The notes: a model not told the origin generated them from the letters alone. DNA of 64,000 bases from CAYZJB01 sp964478735 (GCA_964478735.1 CAYZJB010000007.1:1-64000), one strand, 5' to 3'; shown: positions 17,164 through 26,735, numbered from the stretch's first letter. A program made the numbers and translations.

Positions 17164-18075
17164 CTAGGTCCGTATCATTTCAAACAGCTCCAATAACCGG
17201 TCCAAATCGTCGAGTGAATAGTACTCGATTTCAACGGTTCCTCCATCTTCCCGATGTTTGATTTTTACCTTCGTTCCAAACTTCTGTCGGAGTCGGTCTT
17301 CCAGAGCGTCGATATGCGGACTGGTTGTCCGCGTTTCTGACGTATGTTGTCCTGTTTTCGACTTTTTACCTTCGATTACCGTCAGCGCTTTTCGCACCAA
17401 CTCTTCGGTTTTTCGAACGGACAGCCCCTTATGGACAATCGATTCCCATAGTCGAATCTGCAGGTCGGTCGACGGCAGCGCGATCAAGGCTCTCCCGTGC
17501 CCGATGGTGATCTCTTCTTTTTTGAGGCTGTCCTGAATCTTCGGCGGCAGCTTGAGCAACCGGATGATATTCGTGATCGTCGTCCGGTCTTTGCCGATTT
17601 TTTGAGCGACCTGATCCTGCGTCAAACGGCACTGGTCGATCAGCTGTTGATATCCCTCGGCCAGTTCGATCGGGTTCAGCTTTTCACGTTGGACGTTTTC
17701 GATGATCGCCAGTTCCAGCATCTCATCGTCAGTCACGTCTTCGCGTACGTACGCCGGTAATACCGTCAGACCTGCCATTTTGGACGCCCGCCAGCGCCGT
17801 TCCCCTGCAATGAGCTCAAATCCATCGGCCACTTTGCGCACCGTGATCGGTTGGATTATACCGTTCTCCAAAATCGATTGTTTGAGCTCTTCCAGCGCCT
17901 GCGGATCGAATTCTTTTCTCGGCTGAAAGGGGTTGGCTCTAATCTTGGAAATTGCGATTTCCGAGACGCCGACATCGGCATGTTTCAATGTTCCGTCGGA
18001 TGAGAGACTTCCGCTCGGAATCAATGCACTCAGACCCTTGCCAAGACCGGTATTTTTCTTGAATTTTTGTTCCAT
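17164..18075 (-). CDS. parB: Chromosome partitioning protein ParB
   Basis: The 303-residue protein has the basic N-terminus NTGLGKGLSALIP (ParA-interacting end). The ParB/CTPase domain shows IRANPFQPRKEFD and ELIAGERRWRASKMAG (about residues 45-115). A helix-turn-helix region carries LTQDQVAQKIGKDRTTITNIIRLLKLP (start at about 152). A C-terminal dimerisation segment follows a Ser/Thr-rich linker. ParB loads at parS and spreads along DNA to guide SMC and segregation. The start overlaps the parA stop by one base. It is the last gene of a long directon. Confidence 0.95.
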   Translation of the reverse strand: MEQKFKKNTGLGKGLSALIPSGSLSSDGTLKHADVGVSEIAISKIRANPFQPRKEFDPQALEELKQSILENGIIQPITVRKVADGFELIAGERRWRASKMAGLTVLPAYVREDVTDDEMLELAIIENVQREKLNPIELAEGYQQLIDQCRLTQDQVAQKIGKDRTTITNIIRLLKLPPKIQDSLKKEEITIGHGRALIALPSTDLQIRLWESIVHKGLSVRKTEELVRKALTVIEGKKSKTGQHTSETRTTSPHIDALEDRLRQKFGTKVKIKHREDGGTVEIEYYSLDDLDRLLELFEMIRT

Positions 18076-18854
18076 TAGACCTGCTGAGGCTCCAGCACAT
18101 TTGCGATGATTTCTTTGGCCAGCCCCATGTAGTCCTGAGCCCCGACGGAAGCGGGATCGTACGATAGAATCGGCTTGCCGTAACTCGGTGCCTCGCCAAG
18201 TTTGATGTTCCGGTGAATGACGTTTTTAAAGACTTTATCTTTGAAGTATTCTTTTACCTCATTGACGACCTGATTGGATAAATTGAGTCGACTGTCAAAC
18301 ATGGTCATGAGCACGCCTTCAATGGTAAGGGCCGAATTCAAATGCCGCTGGACGAGGCGGATCGTGTTGAGCAACTGCCGTAAACCTTCGAGGGCATAGT
18401 ACTCACACTGGATCGGTATCAGTACGGTATCGGACGCCGTCAGGGCATTAAGCGTGAGTAGTCCAAGAGACGGCGGACAGTCGATCAGGACAAATTCATA
18501 CTGGTCACGGACAGGGGCAATGGCGTTAAGAAACATTTTTTCACGGTCTTCGAGCCCGACCAGCTCGATTTCCGCTCCCACCAGCCGGATATGAGCCGGC
18601 AGCAACTCCATTTTGGCCATCATGGTAGCAATGATCGCCTGCGACGCCGGCATGTTCTGAATGAGGATTTCGTATGAGCTCTTTTCAATTTTTTCGACGT
18701 CAAAGCCAAGACCGGTTGTGGCATTGGCTTGGGGATCCATATCAACGATCAGCGTTCGTTTGCCTGAGTGAGCCAGGCATGACGCCAGGTTGATCGCGGT
18801 CGTCGTTTTACCGACCCCGCCCTTCTGGTTGGCTATGGCGATGATTCGCCCCAT
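18075..18854 (-). CDS. parA: Chromosome partitioning ATPase ParA (Soj)
   Basis: The 259-residue protein has the deviant Walker A motif NQKGGVGKTTTAINLA (residues 9-24), the Walker A' DMDPQANATTGLG (about 40-52) and the Walker B region FVLIDCPPSLGLLTLNAL. ParA forms ATP-dependent DNA-bound dimers that pull ParB-parS complexes apart. It is the typical chromosomal length. A parS-like half site lies in the 76-bp spacer upstream. Adjacent genes are methyltransferase and glycosyltransferase genes rather than the usual gidA/gidB. Confidence 0.96.
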   Translation of the reverse strand: MGRIIAIANQKGGVGKTTTAINLASCLAHSGKRTLIVDMDPQANATTGLGFDVEKIEKSSYEILIQNMPASQAIIATMMAKMELLPAHIRLVGAEIELVGLEDREKMFLNAIAPVRDQYEFVLIDCPPSLGLLTLNALTASDTVLIPIQCEYYALEGLRQLLNTIRLVQRHLNSALTIEGVLMTMFDSRLNLSNQVVNEVKEYFKDKVFKNVIHRNIKLGEAPSYGKPILSYDPASVGAQDYMGLAKEIIANVLEPQQV

Positions 18855-18911
18855 TCTCTACTCCGTTTTCAATATGTTGCGCAAGGTAGTGACACATGCA
18901 GACTTATTCAA

Positions 18912-18927
18912 TTCATTTCGTGAAACA
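18912..18927 (-). promoter_or_regulatory. Degenerate parS-like site upstream of parA
   Basis: The right half CGTGAAACA is identical to half of the parS consensus TGTTTCACGTGAAACA, but the left half TTCATTT matches poorly; by my count 11 of 16 positions agree overall. Its location immediately upstream of parAB is where parS sites often occur. Without a ParB binding assay it remains a candidate half-site. Confidence 0.35.
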
Positions 18928-18930
18928 TTC

Positions 18931-19722
18931 TCACGGTGTTCCACGCCGTTTTAGTATAAGATACACGCCCATGATGGAGATTTCTCGCAGCCAGGGGATT
19001 CGTCCAAGCCATTGTGCCTTCCTGGGTTTGATTCCATAGCGGATTTCAAACGATGGACGAATGAAATAATCGTGTTCCCTTTGAATTTCGAAGACCGAAC
19101 GTCGGATGTGTTTTTTTAAACTTCGGATCGTTGTTTTTGATTCCTGTATTTCGGCCGCGACACGATAGGCCGGTTCGTTCCCATTCTCCATGGCCTTCAC
19201 TAATCGTAAATACAAATGTTTCGGTAGAAATTGCACGTATGGCAACCGGGTCAGAAGTCGTTTTGAATACACCTGTTGATGTGCGCCATACGGGGAATAG
19301 AACGGTGGAAAAGTCATCAGAATATGACCATCGGGAGCAAGTAATTCGTCACAGGCCGAAAACATGTTGTCTTTGGCGGTAATATGTTCGATCACGTCAC
19401 GAAAGATGATCAGGTCATAACGATCGGCGTATCGCGGGCGTTCCCTAAGATCGAAAATGTCAGCCGTGACGTATTCGACACGGTTGGTGCCGAGACGCGT
19501 GAACTCAAACGGTGTAATATCGAGCCCGACCGCCCGTGCCGAGCTCTCGGCAAACGCCTCGATGACCCCGCCGCTTCCGCATCCGATTTCAAATATTTTT
19601 TTTCCGTCAATCGAGATGCCTTCCGCTTTCAGCATCGGAATCAGATATTTTTTTGCGAGAAGATTCTGATACGTCCAGTAATATTCCTGCCAGTCTTTGA
19701 ATTGCGACGGTTTGATCATCAC
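18931..19722 (-). CDS. SAM-dependent methyltransferase (class I)
   Basis: The 263-residue protein shows the class I motif I, KIFEIGCGSGGVIEAF (about residues 42-57), followed by the acidic motif AVGLDITPFEF and motif DLIIFRDVIEHI (about 105-116), as in methyltransferases of the UbiE/Methyltransf_11 type. C-terminal basic segments (IRSLKKHIRRS) suggest contact with a membrane or nucleic acid. Its start overlaps the stop of the membrane glycosyltransferase by 4 bp, so the acceptor may be a lipid-linked sugar or cell-surface glycan. The substrate is unknown. Confidence 0.8.
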   Translation of the reverse strand: MMIKPSQFKDWQEYYWTYQNLLAKKYLIPMLKAEGISIDGKKIFEIGCGSGGVIEAFAESSARAVGLDITPFEFTRLGTNRVEYVTADIFDLRERPRYADRYDLIIFRDVIEHITAKDNMFSACDELLAPDGHILMTFPPFYSPYGAHQQVYSKRLLTRLPYVQFLPKHLYLRLVKAMENGNEPAYRVAAEIQESKTTIRSLKKHIRRSVFEIQREHDYFIRPSFEIRYGIKPRKAQWLGRIPWLREISIMGVYLILKRRGTP

Positions 19723-21323
19723 ATCTTGATTTTTTCAAACACCAGCATACCGAATTTGCGGTCCGAGGAGATAAACTGTTGCACCAGTTTGAACCGTGGA
19801 TCATTAAGGATGGAGTCCTGCTGGACGTTGCTTTCCAGGCGCCAGCTGTAGTGGGAGTCCCATGCCACGACGGAACCCACGGGAAGCGCAGCGAGATTTT
19901 CCGAACGCATTTTGACGTAGTGCGCATTGACCGGGTTCGGTTCCGTCATGTTGAGCAGGTAGTAGTTGGAATCGTCGAAAAAATGAAACCACGGATGGAC
20001 AACCGCCGTTTTGTCGACCCTGCCCTTGTATTTTTCATGGTAAAAGTCCGTAAACTGCCGAACGGCAACGTGCTCCGGGGCCAGCTTCCACGGTTTTTCT
20101 TTGACCAGGAAATAAACGACGGACATCCCTAATACGTACAACGCCGCAACGTTGACGAAAAAAGACGAGCGAAAACGGACGTATTGGTACATCAAAAATA
20201 TTGCAGTAAATCCGGCGGCGATGAAAAATTTTACATGCTCCTTCTGATCTGTAAGAAAATAATGCCCGACCAATTCAAATGAATAAAACGATAGAACGAT
20301 CAAGGTGCAGCCGACCGCGGCGATCATCACCCAAACGCGCCGATCGTTTTCCGTTTCAGGACGGTTATCAAACGCCGTCCGGAACCCATTCAACGCATAT
20401 AACGCCATCAGCGGACTGATGGCGACGAAATGGCGCAGGAAGCCAATCGAGGCAACGTTCCCTTTCCAGTAAAAATACACGTGCATGGCAAATACCAGGA
20501 CTACGGACGTATTGATGATATTCAGGCGCAGGCGGCGGATGTCGGCGACCAGTTGAATCAACATCAGCACAAATACGATCGGTCCGACGATAAAAATGAA
20601 ACGCTTGAAATAATGGTCGAAGGGGCCGTTGGCATAAAGTCCGTGACCGAAGCTGCCTGCCGTCGTCCATAAAAATAACGGATCGCCCTTTAGGATCATT
20701 CCGGCGATCTGATACAACACCAGCCCGGCGCCAAGTATCAGGATCGGCCGGTATTTTTTTTGCAAAAGGAACTGTATTGCAAAAATGGGTAAAATCAACG
20801 TGAGCTCGGTTCGAGCCAACGGGGCCAGGCTCCACGCGAAGGCCGCCATCAATGGCTGATCGCGATAAAAAAAATACATGCCCGACGCGAGACAAAACGC
20901 GGCGAGGGGTTCCGTAGACAGACTCCAACCCGTCATAAAAAAAAGAGGTTGAAAGACTAACAACGGAATGGCGAGCCAAGACCATTCTCGATTCGACGAT
21001 CGTGCCGCCAGATACGTGAGAACGGTCGTTCCAATGGTCAGTACGAGCGTGGTCCAGGAGCATACCCAGTAGCCGAATTTCGCCGGCAAAAAGAAAAACA
21101 GGATCGCCAGCGGCCTCCCCCAACTGTCGACAAAATATGCCGGATTATACGCCGCGGCCTGAGCCATGAAATAACGACCGATATTATCGTCATCATACGG
21201 GCGCGGCGACTGAAGAAGATAGACGACAAAAAGTACAACGCATCCACCCAGCAACAGCCAGGGACCTTTGGAGGCTAGAAATGACGGCGACCGATCGGTT
21301 GCAATTGTTATGTTTTTTTTCAT
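19719..21323 (-). CDS. Polytopic membrane glycosyltransferase of the ArnT/PMT (GT-C) type
   Basis: This 534-residue protein has about 11-13 predicted membrane spans. After the first one comes a periplasmic loop with SPRPYDDDNIGRYFMAQ, the acidic motif typical of GT-C enzymes such as ArnT and protein mannosyltransferases, followed by DSWGRPLAIL. These transfer sugars from polyprenyl-phosphate donors onto lipids or proteins. The C-terminal soluble part contains HPWFHFFDDSNYYLLNM. The donor and acceptor are unknown; coupling to the methyltransferase suggests both build one surface glycan. Confidence 0.65.
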   Translation of the reverse strand: MKKNITIATDRSPSFLASKGPWLLLGGCVVLFVVYLLQSPRPYDDDNIGRYFMAQAAAYNPAYFVDSWGRPLAILFFFLPAKFGYWVCSWTTLVLTIGTTVLTYLAARSSNREWSWLAIPLLVFQPLFFMTGWSLSTEPLAAFCLASGMYFFYRDQPLMAAFAWSLAPLARTELTLILPIFAIQFLLQKKYRPILILGAGLVLYQIAGMILKGDPLFLWTTAGSFGHGLYANGPFDHYFKRFIFIVGPIVFVLMLIQLVADIRRLRLNIINTSVVLVFAMHVYFYWKGNVASIGFLRHFVAISPLMALYALNGFRTAFDNRPETENDRRVWVMIAAVGCTLIVLSFYSFELVGHYFLTDQKEHVKFFIAAGFTAIFLMYQYVRFRSSFFVNVAALYVLGMSVVYFLVKEKPWKLAPEHVAVRQFTDFYHEKYKGRVDKTAVVHPWFHFFDDSNYYLLNMTEPNPVNAHYVKMRSENLAALPVGSVVAWDSHYSWRLESNVQQDSILNDPRFKLVQQFISSDRKFGMLVFEKIKM

Positions 21324-21328
21324 GTTTC

Positions 21329-22012
21329 TTACCAGTGTCGGGTGAGTTGGAGTAGCCAGATATCCTGTTGCCCCGATGGCATCAAGGGACGATAAGAAAA
21401 GCCGACATGTATTCCGCGATCACGCTGTAAACGCCTGTACGCCCGTGACGCGCTGACCATGCCGATGACGTGATTTACAAAAACGCCGTAAAGCGTAAAT
21501 TCCGAATAACGTTTGAACGATCGCGATCGGATACGAAGGTTGTCATATTTGACCCTGCCTTTTTCCGAATCCCATCTCCAGTAATTATCGGGAGTTTCCG
21601 CGTATAAATTGCCTTCAGGCCCGGTGAAGCGGCGCTGAACGTCGTTGTAAACGAAGATGTCGGTGAACTTTCCGATATTCGACACGTACCCGTCGGGTTT
21701 GGTCGCCGACCAGTCGACTCCCGCATGGGTGGCCGCGAGCGCCCGGGCATCGTCCCTGACCCAGCCGCTATAGGATGAGAGATACACGTGGGATCCCCAT
21801 AGGACCATTTCACTTACAAACCACGTCCTACCGGTCCCCCATTCTGACCATTTCCAATCCTTCAGATAGAGTTCCCCAAGGCCTGGAACTAAAAATGAAT
21901 AAATGATCGCTTTCCCTCGCGATTTATCCAGACCCGTATTGCCGGCCGCTTCCTGTCCGTGAATTCCCGTACTTATGATCCATGCGACCAGAAAAATCGA
22001 TCGCGTTCTCAT
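21329..22012 (-). CDS. DUF5683-like exported membrane protein
   Basis: The 227-residue product has an N-terminal signal-type hydrophobic segment (MRTRSIFLVAWIISTGIHG), then SFLVPGLGELYLKDWKW, which resembles the PGxGQxYxxxxWK motif of DUF5683 proteins of Bacteroidetes and relatives. The frame is open further upstream, but the ATG at 22012 with AAAGGG before it and a proper signal sequence is the more likely start. It is in the middle of the sucC-to-parB directon, 5 bp from the glycosyltransferase. Function unknown. Confidence 0.6.
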   Translation of the reverse strand: MRTRSIFLVAWIISTGIHGQEAAGNTGLDKSRGKAIIYSFLVPGLGELYLKDWKWSEWGTGRTWFVSEMVLWGSHVYLSSYSGWVRDDARALAATHAGVDWSATKPDGYVSNIGKFTDIFVYNDVQRRFTGPEGNLYAETPDNYWRWDSEKGRVKYDNLRIRSRSFKRYSEFTLYGVFVNHVIGMVSASRAYRRLQRDRGIHVGFSYRPLMPSGQQDIWLLQLTRHW

Positions 22013-22025
22013 ATCGCCCTTTCGT

Positions 22026-23438
22026 TCATGTTTGGGGAAATTTGACGACGCACGTCGTTCCCTCATTCGGAACGGAAAAAATGTGAATGGATCCGTTGTT
22101 AATTTCAACCAGCATTTTGACAATGGCCAGGCCGAGGCCCGAGCCTTGTTCTTTGGTTGTAAAAAACGGATCAAAAATTCGCTCGAGAGTTTCGCCGGTC
22201 ATCCCGTGCCCGCGATCACGGATGGACAGTACACACTGCATGCCGTCGGGATGCGCTTCGATGGAGATTTCGCCTCCCTCGTTGCTGGAATGAATGGCAT
22301 TTTCGATAAGGTTGACCAGAACCTGACGCAAATGGCCGGCGTCCGCAACCAGGGTCGGTTGTCGAAGCTTCATTTGAAACGACAATTTTTTCTCAAAAAT
22401 TTCACGAGCGAACAGATCACGGACGCTGGCGATCAGCGGTTCAAGGTCGTTGACGCGGGGTAAAGCGGTTTGGGGTCCCGCAAATTCCTGAAAATCGGAC
22501 AGGATCTTCTTCATGGCGTCGATTTCATGTATGATTTTTCCGACCTGTTTACGTTCGCTGTCGCCGTTAAGCGATTTTTTCAGCAGGTGTGCGTAGATTT
22601 CGATTCCTCCCAGTGGATTTCGGAGTTCGTGGGCGACCCCGGCAAGCATGGTTTTCAAATACTGGTCGCGGCGGAGTATGTTTTCCCTCATCGCGTCCAT
22701 CGTGCGGCCAAGAAAGCCGACCTCGTCCGAGCTTCGTACCTGGATCGGGTGGTCCAGCCTGCCCTCACCGATGCGCTGCGCTTCATGCATCAAGTGTTGT
22801 ACTGGCGTCGAGATCGTTCGGGCGAAATAATAGGCTAGCAAAATCGAGACGACGATTCCGATGACCCCGACCGTAATCAGGTGAAACTCGATGCGTTTGA
22901 TGAGGTACAAAAATGTCGCGCTCCCATCGACTGCGACGACGCCGCGGATTTCGTTACGCACGGTCATCGGGACGAACGCCGTTTTGTACAGCTTGCCGTC
23001 ATAGCTTTCAAATAGAACGGAATGGGACGGCAACCCCTGCAGCGTACGCTCAAATTCGAAACGATTGAGTTGCAGCAGCGGGTGCTGGTAACCGATGCGG
23101 ATGTCCTCATCGGTATCCAGAAGACTGCGGCCGGCCGTGTCGAGAATGGCGATCCGTTCGACGTTGGTTGCATTTTTTAAGTCTTCCAGTTTTTTTCGAA
23201 AGCGGGTGTACGTCCGTCCCCTTTCATCGCCCTCGCGTAGCAAGCTGACGACTTCGGTGTTGATTTGTAACGTTGCGGCCTGTGCGACGGCAAGAAGCTT
23301 GCGTCCCAGCTCTTCATCCAGGCTGTCTTCCGTGTAGTAGTAATGCAACACCCCGCTGATCGAAAAAATGGCAAAACAAAACAGGCTGATCAGGATAATC
23401 AACTTGTACTGAATTTTCGAAAACACGAGGCGCCACAT
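22026..23438 (-). CDS. Membrane sensor histidine kinase
   Basis: The 470-residue protein has two membrane spans (about 11-31 and 185-205) flanking an extracytoplasmic sensor region of about 150 residues. Then follow a HAMP domain, a HisKA domain with the phosphorylated histidine in AGVAHELRNPLGG (about 266-278) and an ATPase domain. ATPase motifs are NLIENAIHSS (N box), IRDRGHGM (G1), FDPFFTTKE (F box) and GSGLGLAIV (G2). No response regulator gene adjoins it, so its partner is encoded elsewhere. It lies 3 bp after the recombinase gene in the directon. Confidence 0.9.
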   Translation of the reverse strand: MWRLVFSKIQYKLIILISLFCFAIFSISGVLHYYYTEDSLDEELGRKLLAVAQAATLQINTEVVSLLREGDERGRTYTRFRKKLEDLKNATNVERIAILDTAGRSLLDTDEDIRIGYQHPLLQLNRFEFERTLQGLPSHSVLFESYDGKLYKTAFVPMTVRNEIRGVVAVDGSATFLYLIKRIEFHLITVGVIGIVVSILLAYYFARTISTPVQHLMHEAQRIGEGRLDHPIQVRSSDEVGFLGRTMDAMRENILRRDQYLKTMLAGVAHELRNPLGGIEIYAHLLKKSLNGDSERKQVGKIIHEIDAMKKILSDFQEFAGPQTALPRVNDLEPLIASVRDLFAREIFEKKLSFQMKLRQPTLVADAGHLRQVLVNLIENAIHSSNEGGEISIEAHPDGMQCVLSIRDRGHGMTGETLERIFDPFFTTKEQGSGLGLAIVKMLVEINNGSIHIFSVPNEGTTCVVKFPQT

Positions 23439-23441
23439 GAT

Positions 23442-24329
23442 CTATCCGCGTGGATGAAACGTTTTGTGGACCTGTTTGAGGTATTCCCGGTCGATATGAG
23501 TGTAAATCTGCGTTGTGCTGATGTCGGCATGTCCGAGTAATTCCTGGACGACGCGCAGGTCGGCCCCTCCCTCGAGAAGGTGGGTGGCAAACGTGTGACG
23601 GAAAGTATGAGGGGTGACCGCTTTATGAATACCCGCCTGATCGACGTATTTTTTCAAAATCTTCCAGAATCCCATGCGGCTCATTTTTTTTCCCTGCGCA
23701 TTCAGGTACAAGATGTCCGCCGAATGGCGTGAGGCGAGATGTGGCCTGGCTTTTTCGATGTAATAGATCAGCCAGTCGGCCGCCGCCTGACCCAGCGGGA
23801 CCAGGCGTTCTTTCGATCCTTTTCCAAGTACACGGATGAATCGTTCCGTGGGATTGACATTATTTCTTTTGACCGTGAGTAATTCGGTAATGCGTAATCC
23901 ACACGCATACAGCATTTCCATCATGGCCCGGTCTCGAATGCCTAAAAACGTCATTGTATCCGGCTGCCGCAGGATCGCCTCCATTTCCGATACGTCGAGA
24001 ACCGAGGGCAGCGTTTTCGGGAGTTTCGGGAGATCGACGTACTCCGCCGGATCTTGGGTGATGATGGATTCTTCGAGCATAAAACGATTGAGCGTGCGGA
24101 TGGCCGACAGGTTGCGCGATATGCTTTTGGGTGACAGTCCCAGTTGATCGAGGGACCGAACGTAATGCGCGATGTGACTGCGTTGGACCGTTTCCGGTTC
24201 CGTCACGGATTGTGATTGAAGGTAATTGACGTACCGCTGAACGTCGCGGCGATAGGCGTCGACCGTATGAGGTGATAAATTTTGTTCGATGGTCAGGTGA
24301 TCCAGGAAACGGGAAATGGGCCAGCCCAT
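23442..24329 (-). CDS. xerD: Tyrosine recombinase XerC/XerD
   Basis: The 295-residue length and layout match XerC/D, which resolve chromosome dimers at dif. The N-terminal SAM-like core-binding domain (about 5-85) opens with FLDHLTIEQNLSPHTVDAYR. The catalytic domain has the arginine in YACGLRITELL, then HTFRHTFATHLLEGGADL, LLGHADISTTQIYTHID and the tyrosine nucleophile in QIYTH. Its stop-start overlap with add is one base. No dif site was recognised. XerC versus XerD cannot be decided here. Confidence 0.9.
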   Translation of the reverse strand: MGWPISRFLDHLTIEQNLSPHTVDAYRRDVQRYVNYLQSQSVTEPETVQRSHIAHYVRSLDQLGLSPKSISRNLSAIRTLNRFMLEESIITQDPAEYVDLPKLPKTLPSVLDVSEMEAILRQPDTMTFLGIRDRAMMEMLYACGLRITELLTVKRNNVNPTERFIRVLGKGSKERLVPLGQAAADWLIYYIEKARPHLASRHSADILYLNAQGKKMSRMGFWKILKKYVDQAGIHKAVTPHTFRHTFATHLLEGGADLRVVQELLGHADISTTQIYTHIDREYLKQVHKTFHPRG

Positions 24330-25426
24330 CAGCTTGTGGCGGCTTTGGAATCCATGTAAGTTGACTCGAAGCCGAACGCTTTCAATTCGTCCAGAGCGGT
24401 ATTGAGCAGAACGGCACGTTCGCGGTACGGCAAAAAAGCGCTTTTGAACCCATTGATGATCAGGTTACAAATATCATCAAAACTGAAATCGAACGTTTGT
24501 GCCGCCATGAAAAGTTCTTTGGTCAACGTGGTGGCGGACATCAGACGGTTGTCCGTATTGATCGTCACGCGGAGGCCGTAGTCGTAATAAATCCGCAGCG
24601 GGTGCGCGGCATATTCGCGCACGGCTTTTGTCTGAACGTTACTGGAAAGACAGATTTCGAGTGGAATCCGGTGATCGTTGATGTAATTGAGCAAGTCACC
24701 GTCTTCGATCAGTCGCGTACCGTGGCCGATCCGGTGCGCTCCGCATTCGTGAATGGCCTGTTTGATCGAGTCCGGGCCATAGGCCTCGCCGGCATGGGCC
24801 GTCGTGTTGATATTGTTTTTAAGAATCAGGGCGAAGGCGGCCTGGTGATCGGCGGCCGGATACCCGTCCTCCTGTCCGGCGAGATCGAATGCCATCACCT
24901 TCTTATTTTTATAAGCCACCGTCAGTTCCGCGAGGCGTAGCGATGTATCTGGATTGATGTTGCGCATGCCGCAGATGATCAGGCCCGTCTTGATCGGGTA
25001 CATGGCCTCGGCCTTACTGAGGCCGCGGATCACGGCATCGACGATTTCCGGCAATCGCAGTCCCTGATTGATATGAAGGATCGGCGAAAAGCGGACCTCA
25101 AGATACCGGACATTTTCCTTCGCCGCATCTTCCGCCAGTTCGAATGCAATACGTTCGATGGCAGCGGCTTCCTGCATAACGGAAAGCGTGACGGCAAAGC
25201 CTTTGAGATAATCGACCAGATTTTCGCAACGATCCCCCACTTCGAGATGGTCGCGTAACTTTGGCGGGTCGGTGTACGGCAGCCGGACGCCCTGCGCTTT
25301 CGCAAGTTCGATCAGGGTTTCGACACGGCAGCAGCCGTCAAGGTGACAGTGCAAATCCGTCTTCGGAAGTTTGAAGAGGAGTTCTTCCGTTACCTTGATG
25401 TTTTTGAGGGCCTTTTTGGAGCTCAT
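24329..25426 (-). CDS. add: Adenosine deaminase family protein
   Basis: The 365-residue protein carries the zinc-binding KTDLHCHLDGC (HxH, about residues 23-33), the catalytic TTAHAGE (about 211-217), AHRIGHGTRLI (about 234-244) and the metal-binding NTDNRLMSAT near 290. Adenosine deaminases convert adenosine to inosine; close relatives act on aminodeoxyfutalosine or adenine. The downstream purine nucleoside phosphorylase in this window supports purine salvage. The start overlaps the sucC stop by 4 bp. Confidence 0.85.
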   Translation of the reverse strand: MSSKKALKNIKVTEELLFKLPKTDLHCHLDGCCRVETLIELAKAQGVRLPYTDPPKLRDHLEVGDRCENLVDYLKGFAVTLSVMQEAAAIERIAFELAEDAAKENVRYLEVRFSPILHINQGLRLPEIVDAVIRGLSKAEAMYPIKTGLIICGMRNINPDTSLRLAELTVAYKNKKVMAFDLAGQEDGYPAADHQAAFALILKNNINTTAHAGEAYGPDSIKQAIHECGAHRIGHGTRLIEDGDLLNYINDHRIPLEICLSSNVQTKAVREYAAHPLRIYYDYGLRVTINTDNRLMSATTLTKELFMAAQTFDFSFDDICNLIINGFKSAFLPYRERAVLLNTALDELKAFGFESTYMDSKAATS

Positions 25427-26643
25427 GCTTTGACTTTGATCGATTCGACAACCATTTGAGCTGCATCCGAGAGTTCATCGGCCACTTTCATCGGGATGCC
25501 GCTGTGTTCCAGAATTTTTTTTGCTTCGTCAGCATTGGTACCTTTGAGACGGACAATCAGCGGGACTTTGATTTTGACGTTTTTGGCCGCCTGAACGACG
25601 CCGTTGGCGATACGATCGCATCGGACGATCCCTCCGAAGATATTGATGAAGATCGCCCGGACGTTGGGATCTGACAAAATAATACGGAAGCCCGCTTCGA
25701 CCGTGACCGGGTTCGCACCGCCGCCGACGTCAAGGAAATTGGCCGGTTGTGCGCCCGCCAGTTTGATGATATCCATAGTGGCCATCGCCAGTCCAGCGCC
25801 GTTAACCATACAGCCGACGTTCCCATCGAGCTTGACATAGTTCAAATTCGATTTCGACGCTTCGACTTCCAACGGATCCTCCTCGTCGAGATCACGCAGC
25901 GCGGCGAGCTCCGCATGCCGGTACAGCGCATTATCGTCGAGATTGATCTTGGCGTCCAGCGCGATCACACGCTGATCTTTTGTAATGACGAGAGGGTTGA
26001 TCTCGAACAACGACGCGTCGGATCCGGTGAACGCATGGTAGAGCGCTATCGTGAATTTGACGAAGTTTTTGTGAATGTCCCCTTCCAAGCCTAGTGCAAA
26101 ACCGAGCCGTTGAGCCTGATACGTGCGAAATCCAATCGCAGGATCGACGTATTCCTTCAGGATCTTTTCCGGATGTTCCGCCGCGATCTTTTCAATTTCC
26201 ACGCCGCCTTCGGTCGAGGCCATGACGACATATTGCGAAGTGGCACGATCCAAAACAATGCCGACGTAGAGTTCGCGAGCGATGTCGAGGCCCTCGGCGA
26301 TGAGTACCTTTTTGATTTTTTTACCGTCCGGCCCGGTCTGATGGGTAACAAGGTAGTTGCCCAGCATTTTTGAAACATAGTCTTTGAATTTTTCCATGTC
26401 GGTCGTGAACTTGACGCCGCCATGCATCAGAACCTCGTTTCGCAACGAATGGTTGTAAATCGTGCCCTTCCCCCGTCCACCGGCATGAATCTGTGCCTTA
26501 ATAACCCATGCCGTGACGCCGCGGCTTTTGAACTGTTGGGCGGCTTCCACCGCCTCTGAAAGAGTCGATGCCGTTATGCCTTCCTGAATGGGTACATTGT
26601 ATTTTTTCAGAATATCTTTTGCCTGGTATTCATGAATATTCAT
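25423..26643 (-). CDS. sucC: Succinyl-CoA synthetase beta subunit (ADP-forming type)
   Basis: The 406-residue protein matches SucC: MNIHEYQAKDILKKYNVPI at the N-terminus, IHAGGRGKG (ATP-grasp), LFEINPLVITKD (metal site) and FLDVGGGANPVTVEAGFRI, then the C-terminal CoA-ligase domain with IFGGIVRCDRIANGVV. It is the nucleotide-binding half of the TCA-cycle enzyme making succinate and ATP from succinyl-CoA. The alpha subunit gene sucD is not adjacent, which is unusual; the next gene downstream is add. A strong SD (GGAGG) precedes the ATG. Confidence 0.95.
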   Translation of the reverse strand: MNIHEYQAKDILKKYNVPIQEGITASTLSEAVEAAQQFKSRGVTAWVIKAQIHAGGRGKGTIYNHSLRNEVLMHGGVKFTTDMEKFKDYVSKMLGNYLVTHQTGPDGKKIKKVLIAEGLDIARELYVGIVLDRATSQYVVMASTEGGVEIEKIAAEHPEKILKEYVDPAIGFRTYQAQRLGFALGLEGDIHKNFVKFTIALYHAFTGSDASLFEINPLVITKDQRVIALDAKINLDDNALYRHAELAALRDLDEEDPLEVEASKSNLNYVKLDGNVGCMVNGAGLAMATMDIIKLAGAQPANFLDVGGGANPVTVEAGFRIILSDPNVRAIFINIFGGIVRCDRIANGVVQAAKNVKIKVPLIVRLKGTNADEAKKILEHSGIPMKVADELSDAAQMVVESIKVKA

Positions 26644-26706
26644 CGTACCGAACCTCCGGAAGAATGTGTGCTAAGTGAAAGACTGGCCGTCATTTAAAAG
26701 CAGGCG

Positions 26707-26735
26707 AATATAGAAAAAGGGAACAGCGATTCCAA
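26707..26735 (-). promoter_or_regulatory. Promoter of the sucC-add-xer-...-parAB directon
   Basis: On the minus strand: TTGGAA (26735-26730), a 17-bp spacer and TATATT (26712-26707). Predicted start near 26700, about 57 nt before the sucC ATG. Confidence 0.6.
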
